Shown piece after piece: positions 11,512 to 22,700 of a DNA stretch of 64,000 nucleotides (its first letter is position 1; every line of letters begins with the position of its first letter). The DNA comes from Nissolia schottii. Lineage: Eukaryota > Streptophyta > Magnoliopsida > Fabales > Fabaceae. The stretch spans positions 210,847-274,846 of the forward strand of contig QANU01021398.1 in NCBI GenBank assembly GCA_003254905.1. Direction: 5' to 3'. Made by a program: the position numbers and the translations under genes. The notes beneath the pieces are model-generated. The model saw only the letters and a program-made list of their open reading frames with translations, was not told the origin of the DNA and ran no database searches.

Positions 11512-12430
11512 TTGGTCTTTAAAAAATGTCCTGGAGCCCAATTGTTAGAAATTTTACTCATATATTACACAATTCATTTTTTTGGATTGAATTATCTATC
11601 AAGGAAAGAACTTGTTTCTGGATTGCCAGTAGTTGAAATTCCTAACTCTGTCTATAGGGATTTTCAATTGGGAATGAAGCACAAGGAATCATTTCTTGTT
11701 GGAAAATCTTGGAGAGCGAGAAAGTTATTGGAGATGGTGCACTCAGACTTGTGGATAGTTGATAAGCCAACTCATGGTGGCGACATATACTTTATTACTT
11801 TTATTGATGATTTTAGTGGAAAGGAGTGAGTGTATTTTCTAACGTAGAATTCAGACGCTTGTGATGCATTCACGACATTTAAGGCATTCGTGGAAAAATA
11901 AAGTGGTTGTAGAATTAAGATTTCGATAGTAGACAAAGGAACAAAGTACCTTGCTTGTGCATATTTCTTTGAGCAGCATGACATTCAACATCAAATGACT
12001 ACTGAATACACACCCCAGCAAAATTGAGTAGAAAGGAAGAACAGGAAAATTATGGATATGGTCAAGTGCATGCTGAGATTCAAACATATGTCCAAAGAAT
12101 TTTGGGCAAAATAGGCTATTATTGTTTATATTTTCAACAAGTGTCCAACAAGGAGTGTTCATGACAAGACACTAGAGGAAGTTTGGAGTGGAAGAAGACC
12201 ATCAATTTGCCATATCAAAGAATTTTGGGGGTATAACTTATGCTCGTGTAATCAGAAATAAATTGGATGATAAAGATGTGAAATGTATTTTCATTAGCTA
12301 CAGTTCAAATTCAAAAGCATACAAGTTGTACAATCCAGAGATAAAGAAGGTGATCATTAGCCGAGATGTGACGTTTGATAAAGAAGGAACATGAGACTGG
12401 TCATCCAGCGTTCAAAAGGAATCTATGGTA
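11512..12430 (+). mobile_element. Degenerate Ty1/copia integrase region
   Basis: Plus-strand frames with several stops and a shift read as copia polyprotein. They show the integrase entry VHSDLW and YFITFIDDFSG, then TTEYTPQQN and ERKNRKIMDM, KEFWAK, an NKCPTRSVHDKTLEEVWSG-type segment, and the post-integrase IFISYSSNSKAYKLYNP and VIISRDVTFD. Order and spacing match a plant copia integrase and the start of the linker to reverse transcriptase. No LTR is visible, and the fragment ends abruptly near 12430 where an opposite-strand gypsy fragment begins. Confidence 0.82.
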
Positions 12431-12439
12431 ATTTCATAT

Positions 12440-13920
12440 AGTTATGGAGAAGAAGAAAGGCAGGAAGCCAACCTCTGGCTTTCATTGTCTGAACTTCCAT
12501 TGTCCACTAGGATCTGTACTGGTTTTCCTTGTAAGGTCCCATCAAATTTCCATGTACCAACCCCTGGCATACCATTTAAAGCATTGAATGAGAGTTGAGG
12601 TTGATAAGATGCCTTTTCCTCTAGTTGAGTTGTTGTATTTTCTTCTGTTAGCTCTTGTTGGAGTTCTTGAGTCTCATCACCTAAAAGCAGCATCAGGTGT
12701 TTACTGGGGCATCTGTGTGCAGGGGAAAATTTCTCATCACAAGTAAAACATTGTCCTCTTTCGCTTCTATCCTGAATTTTAGCTGCTGATACTTTCCTCA
12801 AATTCGGTTTGTTGAGAGGGTTAAAGGGTTTGATTAGGGGAGTTGGAAGTATTGGTTGAATGTTTTGGTTTATGATATTTTGGTTGTGGTGGTGCTGGGA
12901 AACTGAATTGAGCTAACTGTTGGTTTGTACTTCCATTGGGAGGGCTTGGATTGGTGATTTTTTCCCCTCATACAACTTGGCTAAGGCTACAGCTCTTATA
13001 AGGGTCATTGGTGACTGATCCACCACATCCAACTATATATCTTTCTTCAATTCAGATAAAAAACAATCCAAGATGCAGTCCGAAGACATGCCAAAAGTTC
13101 GATTGGTCAAAGCAGTAAATTGAGTGTAATACTCTTGTACATGTCCTTGCTGAGTGAGTTTCAGTAGTGCCTTCGTGGGACATTAGAATGGTGGGGTCAA
13201 ATTCTAGTTCTAAATCCTGAGCAAAAGTTTGCCAGGAGTGGAAAGGTTGGTTTCTTTGCATCATTTGAAATCACGGGACTACATCTTTCTCTAGGTGCAA
13301 TACAGTTATTGCCTATTGTAATTCGGCGGTCATCAAGTGTGTGATAATAATTAAAAGAAAAATGTTCTGCCTTAAATAACCACTGCAACACATCCGATCC
13401 ATCAAATCTCAAAAAATCTAACTTGACATTTCTTACTTGGAATGGTGGTTTGAATCCATTGTGTTCTTGGCTATAGTTTATGGCTCCACGGGTGACATTG
13501 AGTGGTCTCTATTGGTTCTGGTTTTGCAGCAACAACGTTTCGATCGGTTGAAAGCGCTCATCATTTAGTTGTTGTCCCGGCTTGCAGCGCCTGGAATGCT
13601 TGAGTGAGCTCGCGTATTTCTTTATTTTAGGTTGCCTGCTCGGTATCCAAGGCCTGCCTTGACTAATCTGGGTCGGGTCGCGCACCTGACTATGGCGGGT
13701 GAGTCTCCCAACAGGGATAACTGCGTACACGAGGTATCAAACTAGGGACCTTGCTTAAGCGATACCAAGTCGTTTATCACTTGGACCAACCCCCGTTAGT
13801 GAGCTCGTGTATTTCTACGAGTGCTTGTTTGACTTCCTATTCAGCAGCCTTTAACAGAGTGTTTTCAACCATGGAGTCAATGAAAACACTAGTGTGATGG
13901 ATCATAACTTAATAAGGAAG
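12440..13920 (-). mobile_element. Degenerate Ty3/gypsy gag-protease fragment, interrupted by a SINE
   Basis: Minus-strand frames show a gag-like region (RFDGSDVLQWLFKAEHFF-type block near 13390), a zinc knuckle CFTCDEKFSPAHRC near 12740, and a protease start LVDNGSSDN near 12500. This is the order of a plant gypsy element read right to left. Several frameshifts and stops are present. The protease breaks off near 12470, close to the junction with the copia fragment. The gag coding sequence is split at 13603-13816 by a SINE and its duplicated target. Confidence 0.75.
13603..13816 (-). mobile_element. tRNA-derived SINE with 19-bp target-site duplication
   Basis: On the minus strand the body (13797 to 13622, about 176 bp) begins GGGGGTTGGTCCAAGTGATA, an A-box-like RNA polymerase III start. 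The B-box-like AGTTTGATACC follows about 50 bases later. The body ends in an A-rich tail (CCTAAAATAA). It is flanked by direct repeats 13603-13621 and 13798-13816 (agtgagctcgYgtatttct) that differ at one base. A tRNA-like head, A-rich tail and long target-site duplication together define a SINE. It lies inside the dead gypsy gag. Confidence 0.85.
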
Positions 13921-14154
13921 CTCGGTTTCCATTAAGTAGCAATAAATGAGACAAACACCCCCAATTCTAGTCCAAGCAGGGAATAAGTCGGTTTCCACAA
14001 TTAGGCAAACAGTAAAATAGAATTCAACAATAGAAAAGTGAAAGCATTAACCAATATGAAAATTTTTAGTGACTAAATTGGGGTCGAAACATTTTTAAGG
14101 ACTAACTTAGATATTAATTTTTTATTTCTTCTTTCCTCTCCTTTTATCCATACA

Positions 14155-14402
14155 TCTATACATATCTATAATAAAAGGGACTTTCCTTTTTGGTGTCCAA
14201 TTTTTTTTTTGTTTTTACCCTTACCACTATCTCACATTCTCACACTGAGTAGTTATTTAACTCACTATCATTATTTTTTTCTCTTCCTTTTTTCTATATG
14301 TAGCTTCTTTCAAAAAAAAATTCTTAAATTTTTTTTACACTAAATCAAAATTCAACATATATTTTTTCTTTTATATTATTATCTATATTTAATACTTAAT
14401 AG
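14155..14402 (+). mobile_element. Helitron 5' end, truncated
   Basis: The sequence starts TCTATACATATCTATAATAA after an A, then has a GGGACTTTCC..TTTGGTGTCCAA stretch, closely similar to the complete Helitron at 4124. Similarity continues through the T-rich interior to about 14400. The hairpin and CTAGT 3' end are missing. It ends about 130 bases before the ALG12 start codon and so may lie in its promoter or 5' leader. Confidence 0.55.
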
Positions 14403-14533
14403 CTGGGGGTATGGGTCGAATTACACTCACTAATCTTTCCAAACTAGAAACGTAAGTCCACGAAGCCCGATTGATCGAGCACACCATCTTCGTTGTGGGA
14501 CTGTCCACTCTGCACTCTTCAAACAAGAATACA

Positions 14534-16685
14534 ATGGCTCCCAAATCTGCGACGTTTCTGGAGCGTTACGGCTATGAATTGTTGTTGGGATCAATAGCTG
14601 CTTTCTATGTACTCACAGTTCCCTACACTAAGGTCGAAGAGAGTTTCAACGTTCAGGTCTCTCTCTCTCCCTCTCCCCCCCCCCTCTCTACCTGTATTTT
14701 CCTTTCTCTCCGCGTTTCTGTTTTGGGAAAATGGCATTCGGGGGATTTTGGTTTCTCCTATTTTCTTTTATTTTTTAAATTTTCATTTATATATATATAT
14801 ATATAATATTATGATAATTTGTTTTCGTTGCCACGATCAAGCGGTTTGGAATTGAGAATGTTGTGGGTACCGGCTCAAATGCCCAAAGTTTGTTTGGTTC
14901 TTAAATTCGAAGTTAGAGGCAAAAAGTTGTTTTGAAAGTTAAACTATCTAAACACCAATTTTTTTTTGCTGATTTTTTCTTTTTTTGTGTGTTTCATCAA
15001 GGCAATGCACGATTTTCTGTATCATCGGCTTCAATTAGACAATGTGAGTTTACTTGTTCTATAACTTCATCAAGATAGCTTTATCAGTTTTTTAATTTTG
15101 GAGTTTGTTGGAGTTTCGACATAATTTACCATTTTTTTTTGTGTGTTTCTTTTAATAGTATGATCATCTGGAATTCCCTGGGGTGGTTCCTCGCACTTTC
15201 ATTGGTAAGCATTTTTTGTTTTCCAGCTTCTTATCGCTCATTTTTCGGCCGATGAAATTTTGACAGTATCATAAGGAGTCAAACTAATAGGATTTAAATA
15301 TCTAGAAATACTTTTATGAAGTTCTTTGTTTAAACTTTCATTAGATATTTAGCACTGCTAGCCAGGACTCATGAAAAAGTATTATTAATTTAGTATTCCT
15401 TTCTGAAGAGCTAAACTAACATGGACTCGTTTATATTATATGTGGTATAGCTTATGGTGCATATCTTGTGTGGCTAATGTGAATCCATTTATATTCTGAG
15501 TTTCTGACCTAGCTTGTTTTATACCTGTTATTTTAGTTTGTTTAGCTGTTATTACTGGAAATTGAATTATCCATATCTTTATGTTCAATTGGATTGTTTA
15601 AAATGAAATTTGCAACATAAACCGGTGTGTAGGAGTGTAATAGTTCTCTTTTTATTATGTTATATGGTGTGTACTAGTGTAATATTTCTCTTTTTGTTAT
15701 GCTATACTTATCTTATTGTGTCAATTTGTTAGGTGCTTTGCTCGTGTCACTTGTTGCAACTCCATTTGTGTTAACGGCAAGCTTGCTGCATTTGCCAAAG
15801 TTTTATGCTCTTCTTATAGGTAGCTTTCTTTCGTACTTGAAATCATTGTACATTGAATGCTTACCGCTCTTCTTTTTCTTGATCCTACTTTATCTAATAG
15901 ATGTTTTCTTTTATAGAAAAACAAATGTCCATTGTTTTTTTAATTGCTTTAAGTTTCCTCATTACAGGGAGTGCTGTTATTAATCTTTTTTTTGTATGTT
16001 TACCCCTTCCTTTGGCTTAAATTGGAACAAATGATGATGCTAACAACCATGAAGTTTAAAGTCTAAAATTCTATTTTTAGTTGGAAAACAAAGCCTACTT
16101 GTTTCACTTGTATGTGTTGCAGTTATGTTTGTAAACAGGTTTGTACTTGATATGGGATTTAAGTGATAAATGCTAATATTTGCTGTTTAAAACGTTGTAT
16201 AGTGCCTTTTGGTCTATGTTGGCTTTCATTATCTCTTGAGCATTTATATTCATAAGAATGTTTGAGTTATATGTACATAGTTGATTGACTTATCAGATAA
16301 ATTTATTTACAACTCATGACTAATTTTGTAATTATATCATGACAAAATGCTTAAAATTATCAAATATGGTGTTCTTTTCATTCTCCTGTGTTCTATGTTA
16401 CTTGAAAATGTGTTACGGATATTAATACAATCTCGACTATTTAAATAACTGCTTCCTATGTACGACCACAATTGATAAATTTACTTCTATTGATAGTATT
16501 TTTTTTTTTCATTTTTTTTAAAAAACTTTTCTTAACATCAGCTGTTGTATTACTTTAACTATATTTTTCTCACGTATACACACTTAGCGAATATTTTTCT
16601 TGTTGATATTTAGTTCGGATGGCCCTAGGGAGCATTACACTATATACGCTAAGATTCTTTCGTTGTCAGGTATTTCACGTCTCTG

Positions 16686-16731
<46 letters not shown>

Positions 16732-19700
16732 TTTTAAATAATTTGGACATCTTTTGACAACCTTTGTGCCAATAGAGGGCACTTAGAGTGAGTAAATTAA
16801 TTTAATTGTCTTAATGAGCTGGTGTTACTTCAACTGTTCGATATCTTACATATCGATTTAAAGTTTAAATTTCAAAAGATGGTGATCAACTGTTTTGGCA
16901 TATCATTCTGAATGTTTTCGCATACATGATTTATTTTTCCTACAGATGGGAGAGGATGCAATTAGCTCCAGTTTGAGTGACCACAATTTTTAGTCTTCAG
17001 TATTGATCAAATAATTTCTGTTTACCAATCTCAATCTGCATCGTCTCTTCATTTCCTGTCTTCATTTTCAAATGTATTGTAGTAGTCCTGTTGACCAATC
17101 TAACGTCAGCATTGTCTCTCCATTTTCAAGGATTTGGGAGGATGGAGTTAAGGGCTCGTCCCTCTGTCTATTGCTATTCTTGCAGGGCTGACTCATTTGG
17201 CTTCGTTGCAAATTTTTATGGAATAGAGTTGCTTTCTTGGCTTCTTGGGTTTTTGCTTGTAAACTATTTAGATTACTCCTGTTGTGTGTTATTCTTTCTA
17301 TAGTAAATTCTTTATTACCAAAATGAATAAAAGAATCTCTGCTGGATGTTAATACCTCAAATGAGTATCAGTCATTTTTCCACATACTTCATCTTTTCCA
17401 TCTCGTGGTTTGAGAGTCTGTTTTTCCATTGCTCCAATTCAGTGAAATTTAAACATGTTCCAGATGATTAGACTAAGTTGAATATGACAATATGTTCCCT
17501 AAACGATATTCTTTGTTATGCAGATAAGGAATAAATTTGGGCATCAAGTAGAAGCCTTCTTTGTGATACTAACTGCCCTTCAGTTTCACTTGCTTTTCTA
17601 TTGTACTCGTCCGCTTCCAAACATTCTTGCCTTGGCTGTAGGTAACTTCATGGATCTTCTTGCCTTTTTATGTTCCTGCCAATATTATTGTTACTTTTTA
17701 TAATGATGAATGGCAGCTTGTTATTTGACAACACCAGAGGACAAACCCTGAATGAATGATCTATATATAGGGACATTTAGCTCAAAAAGGACAGAAATCA
17801 TTGCGTTGATATCCTACCTGTTACTAGAAAAGAGCATGATGACTCTACAAATAGTTTATTTGATTTCAATCATGGAAATAATGACATAAATAATCTTAAT
17901 GAGGAGAATGAGAAAGTGTAACTCTTTTCTTTCATTGTGTATTTTTTTAAATCAACATTCACGATTAGGGTAATAAGTTAGACTGAGAATATTTTATATA
18001 TTATTAAAGGGTATTTTTTTAGCATTAATTCTGTGCATTTTATGTATTTGATCTTATTTTGGTTTTCCCTGAAATTTTCATTTACAGCTTTGCAATGAAA
18101 TTTTTTTATGTGCTACACTGTCTTGGTTATATCGTTTCTCGGATTTTTTTTCTTCCCAGTGAACTTGGCATATGGATACTGGTTTGAGGGACGCTTTTAT
18201 GCAGCTCTAAACTCTCTGGTATGCATGCCATATGGTTTTATTTCTGTTTAATATATGCTACATAATATTTTTCACTTTTGGATATTATAAGGTATTATGC
18301 GTCTTTTATTTTATGCTGGAAATCATATACAGTGTTGTAATGCTGGAATTCTGTGATTAAATATTTAATGCCAGAGTTAATTTATTAATCTTGTCTTTAT
18401 TGTAAAATCTTCATCTTTAAAGAGAAAAGTTCAACTTCTCATGCTCCCAATTATACTATTTTTCTTAGTTTTTGGTGACTATTCCACCTTTAATGTTGTG
18501 ATTTTCTTTTGTATGTACAAACTTTATGCATTTGATAGAAACTGACTAGTAGGTGTAGAAAGAGGAGACAAATAACATGTATATCTCCTCTGCTGAGCTG
18601 ATATCAGTATCAGTCAGGCTGCATGTATAAAAACTATATGAAAAATACACTAAATAGAAGGAAAAGTATGCACATAACCAGGCAATTCAAGATGCATGGT
18701 TCTTTCCCACCCCTTTCCACTTCACTCTGTTCTTGCCTTCTCTCTCTTTCTATCTTTATATCCTTACAGATCCCAGCTGAATTCCCTCTCCCACTCCACT
18801 GTCAAGCTGGCAGTTAGCTAGCAGTTTTGGATTTCTTTTCCTAGCCCACTTTAATTCCCCCCCACACCTGACCTTTTTACAAGCAGCAACCATGCTGCTC
18901 AAGGTGGGCAGTTTAATCTCATCTGTGACAACAACAATATGTTAGTCATGGAGCACTACTTAGCATTTTTTTTATGGAAAAGAAGTTTATCAAGGATAAA
19001 GATAGAATTGTACTAAGAAAGAGGATAAGGCATCCATACTAGAAGAAAGCAGAAGAAAACAAGTAGGGCATAAGAGATTGAGTCATGTAACAAGGCATGC
19101 CAATCTCTTTGCATATCTAACCGACAAATGCCTCTAACCATGAGCTGATCTCTCGGCATATCATCTTTTTATTGTTTATGTCTAGAATTGTTTCTGAAAT
19201 TTGTGGGCCTCTTCCGTTATAAACTTATAAGGATGTTCGATATGCTCTGACTTTTCTGAAATAATCTTTTGGAACTTTCTGATTTTCAGATTTTCGCTAC
19301 AACTGTATTCAGATGTGACATGGTGTTACTTCTATGCCCTCTTGGTCTGCAATTTCTTTTGGTATGTTTCGTTTCTCTATAACTTGCTTTTAATTTTTCC
19401 TTCTCCTTTTTAAGGCTTGAGCTGCAGCACAGAGATCTCATTAACTTACATTTTAGATCCATGTCTATTCTTGAGTTTTTTTAGTATGGAGTATGTCTTC
19501 TGAAGCTGTCCCCTTCTTATAACTGTTCTCTTTTCCGTGATAAAATTTCTTCTTTTATATATTAAAAAGAAAAAGAAAAGGAGTCTCGCTAGGGCACTAT
19601 GTGCATTATTTGCTGTTGGCTGCTCTCTTTGTTCATTTTTCCAACTCTGCTTCCATTGCCAATTAAGCTGCTGCATCTTATGCCTTATCCTTATTTTCAA

Positions 19701-22700
19701 ACAAGTAAATAAGAAAAATGTCAACCTCTTATACCAAACATTTTTGCGAATCAAAGTTTGTGTTTCCTGGTATAATTAAATTAGTTTTGTTTTGATTATT
19801 TTATTATCTTGAGCATTTGATATTTTGAGACATCTATCCCATTCATTTTGAGAATTTTGTTGCTCTGCTACTTGCCCATAGCTTTTACTAGCTAAGAGCT
19901 TATAGGATGATTAGGAAAGGTGTTTGAAATTTTGTATTGGGTCAACCATAGAGTGCCTATTTACTCTATGTATCACATCTAAAACTTAAATATTGAACTT
20001 AATTGCCTTTCCTATGCTTAGCAATGATCATGGGTGCTTAATCTTTGATAAACAATTCTTGTATTTGGCATTTGAAGGTAATTATTCTGTTTGGTGACTT
20101 AGCTTACCCTTGTTTTCTGGTTGCATTTGTGGTATATTGCTATAGAATTGCAAATTTGTGGTTACAATTCGTATCTTAAGTTAACGTGATCAAGCTTTGT
20201 GCCTAATAAGAATCATCTCTTGAAGGAAGACAAAAAAAATTTCACTATGGGGTGCTCTGAAACGTTGCACTGGGATGGCCTTGTTCTGCATAGGTTGGTA
20301 GCATCTTTTTATTTTTTTATTTTTTCCCTTCTTATATATCTATATGTATATTGATTTGATTTGTAACCTAAAGAAAAGTAAAACTTATGCATGACAGTGA
20401 TGATAGTATTAAAATTTGATTATGACAATGGACTTGTTCCTTCACAGGTCTAACCATATTGGTTGATTCAATTACGTGGAAGAGGTTATTGTGGCCTGAA
20501 TTTGAAGTCTTTTGGTTTAACTCTGTACTAAACAGGAGCTCTGAATGGGGAGTATCCTTATTCAAAAAATTTGTATTGTGCATTTGCATAGCTATATAAT
20601 ATGAAAATATGTTATATATAATTTATGAGCAGGGTATATGTTTACTTTTTCTTCTGGTTCTTTCATTTATTACCTTCTCTACAATTATGAATTTTTTGGG
20701 TAAGTATTAGTTTAAAGGATAATGAGGAGTAAGGCCAGGCCACCCTACCTGTTCACTTTAGTAGTTGATGTTGTTCTCAGCTGTCTGCTATCAAATGCTA
20801 TGAATATGAATATTATTATCAGTGTCTGCTTAGAGGATGCTATGGTCTTCCACTTTCAGTCTGCTGATGATACACACTTATCTTTGAATGGGAGGGGATA
20901 CTCTTATGAGTGTTCTTGCGATTACTTTTTTGATAGCTTTCCTTGTATCGTGAGGTTAATTCAGCTATGAATGGTTCTCTGGTTTGCATGTGGATAGCTG
21001 TGTCCTTTCTTCCTTTGCTTCTCTGGATGTGGGAAAAGTTTGCACTTTAGTTAGTGACTCTTCACTTACTTGAGAATTCCTTTGGGAGGTAATCCTTAGG
21101 CTACTTTTAAAAATCCTGTGCTAAGATATCAGTTATTAAGTGGACTGTATGTAAGTATATGCAGGCCTAACCTGGAAGCCCACAGTATGACACAATAAGG
21201 TTTTTTCGGAGAGATTTGTAGTAAGTCTCAGTAATAGTGAAGATTTCAATGTATCAGGACTAGGGTTTGAGTGTTGAGAGGCTACTTCATGCAATCTTCA
21301 CTGATCACCGTGAATTTTATCTGTTTTTCATGTGAACTAGGCACAATGAGCATATATCATCCACAATCTTCATGCTCTTTGTCATTTTTTATAATACTAT
21401 CCCATTCCATTTTGTATTTGATAAATCATTATTTTCCTTCATAATACTTTTGTTAGACACATTCTTACCACTGGTACTTCACCTCAGCACTCCCTCGTTC
21501 ACTGCTTGCTGCATATCCTCTTTCACTGGTAAGTCTTGGATTACCAAATATCCTTTATAACTTATAACAATCGCATTGTTGCTTCTTGTGTAGATTTGAA
21601 TCTTCCGGTGAACTGATTAATATTTTGTGAATTTAGTATTAAATTGGGCATTCTTCTTTAAACCAAATTGTCTATTTTCCTTAATTTCCTTTGTCTAGTC
21701 TGATTTGCTGCTTAAAGTTTAATATTTTCCTTATGATTTATGTTTTATGTATGAACTAATCGTAGGAAATTGTAATGAGCACCAAGTGTAATCAAGGAAA
21801 ATGTACATATTATTGAAGTGAAGATGAGATAATAAGAACAGGGATTGGTAGCACTTCTAGCGGCCATTGACTCTCCCAATGGTAGCTATTCGAGAGGCAA
21901 TCCACTCTCCTAATTCTAGTCCAAGGTTCCCAATTCCTCTTTCCTAGTGATTTCTACTCAACCTTAAATGGCATATTATTAATAATAAAATTACTAAACC
22001 ACCCTTAACCCTAATTTTTAAATACTAATCCCTATTAATTGGGCCTCACTAGTAACCTAATAACTAAATTAGGGCTGGCACGTGACAATACCCGCCCTTT
22101 GAAATCCATCTTGTCCTCAAGGTGGTTCCTTCGGAACGCAATTTCCATCGCTGTCGTCCACAACTTACTCTTCTTCCTCTTAGTCGTCCACTAAGAAGCA
22201 CTTGAAATGCTTGAGCTTGCAAACATGATCTCGCCCCCATTTTTCACCGCATTTGAAGCAAAGTCCCTTCTTTTGTCTCTCATCCCATTCTTCAGCTGGT
22301 ATTCCCACCATTCCTTTTCCTCTCCCCAACTGCAGCCGTAATGTTTAATGTCCTTGCTGGGGTCCGTGGGTCTCCTTCATCCACATGGACTAGGTTTGGT
22401 TGGTTGTCCTTTGGGCACACATCTTCTTCTCGCCAAGCATTATTCCTCCTTTCTAATTCCCTAACCCTTTCCATCAAGTCATTCAAACAATGGAACTAAC
22501 TAACCTTCATCTTTGCCGTAATATCCTTCCTCAACCCACTTAGGAAGATGTTCATCACTATGCTCAACTCAATTTCTTGCCTCGATCGTGTTACCATCTC
22601 GAATTGCTCCTTGTACTAAGACACACTCTCAATTTGCTTCAATTCTAGCAAAGATTCTAGAGGGTTATGAGCCACCTCAGGTTGGAACCGCTTGATTAGT

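Noticed and set aside
13741..13797. tRNA gene
   Set aside because: The A and B boxes belong to the SINE head; there is no cloverleaf acceptor stem closing after the B box.
14471..14533. In-frame upstream extension of ALG12 exon 1
   Set aside because: The extension begins with TTG, not ATG. The ATG at 14534 has good context and gives the normal family length.
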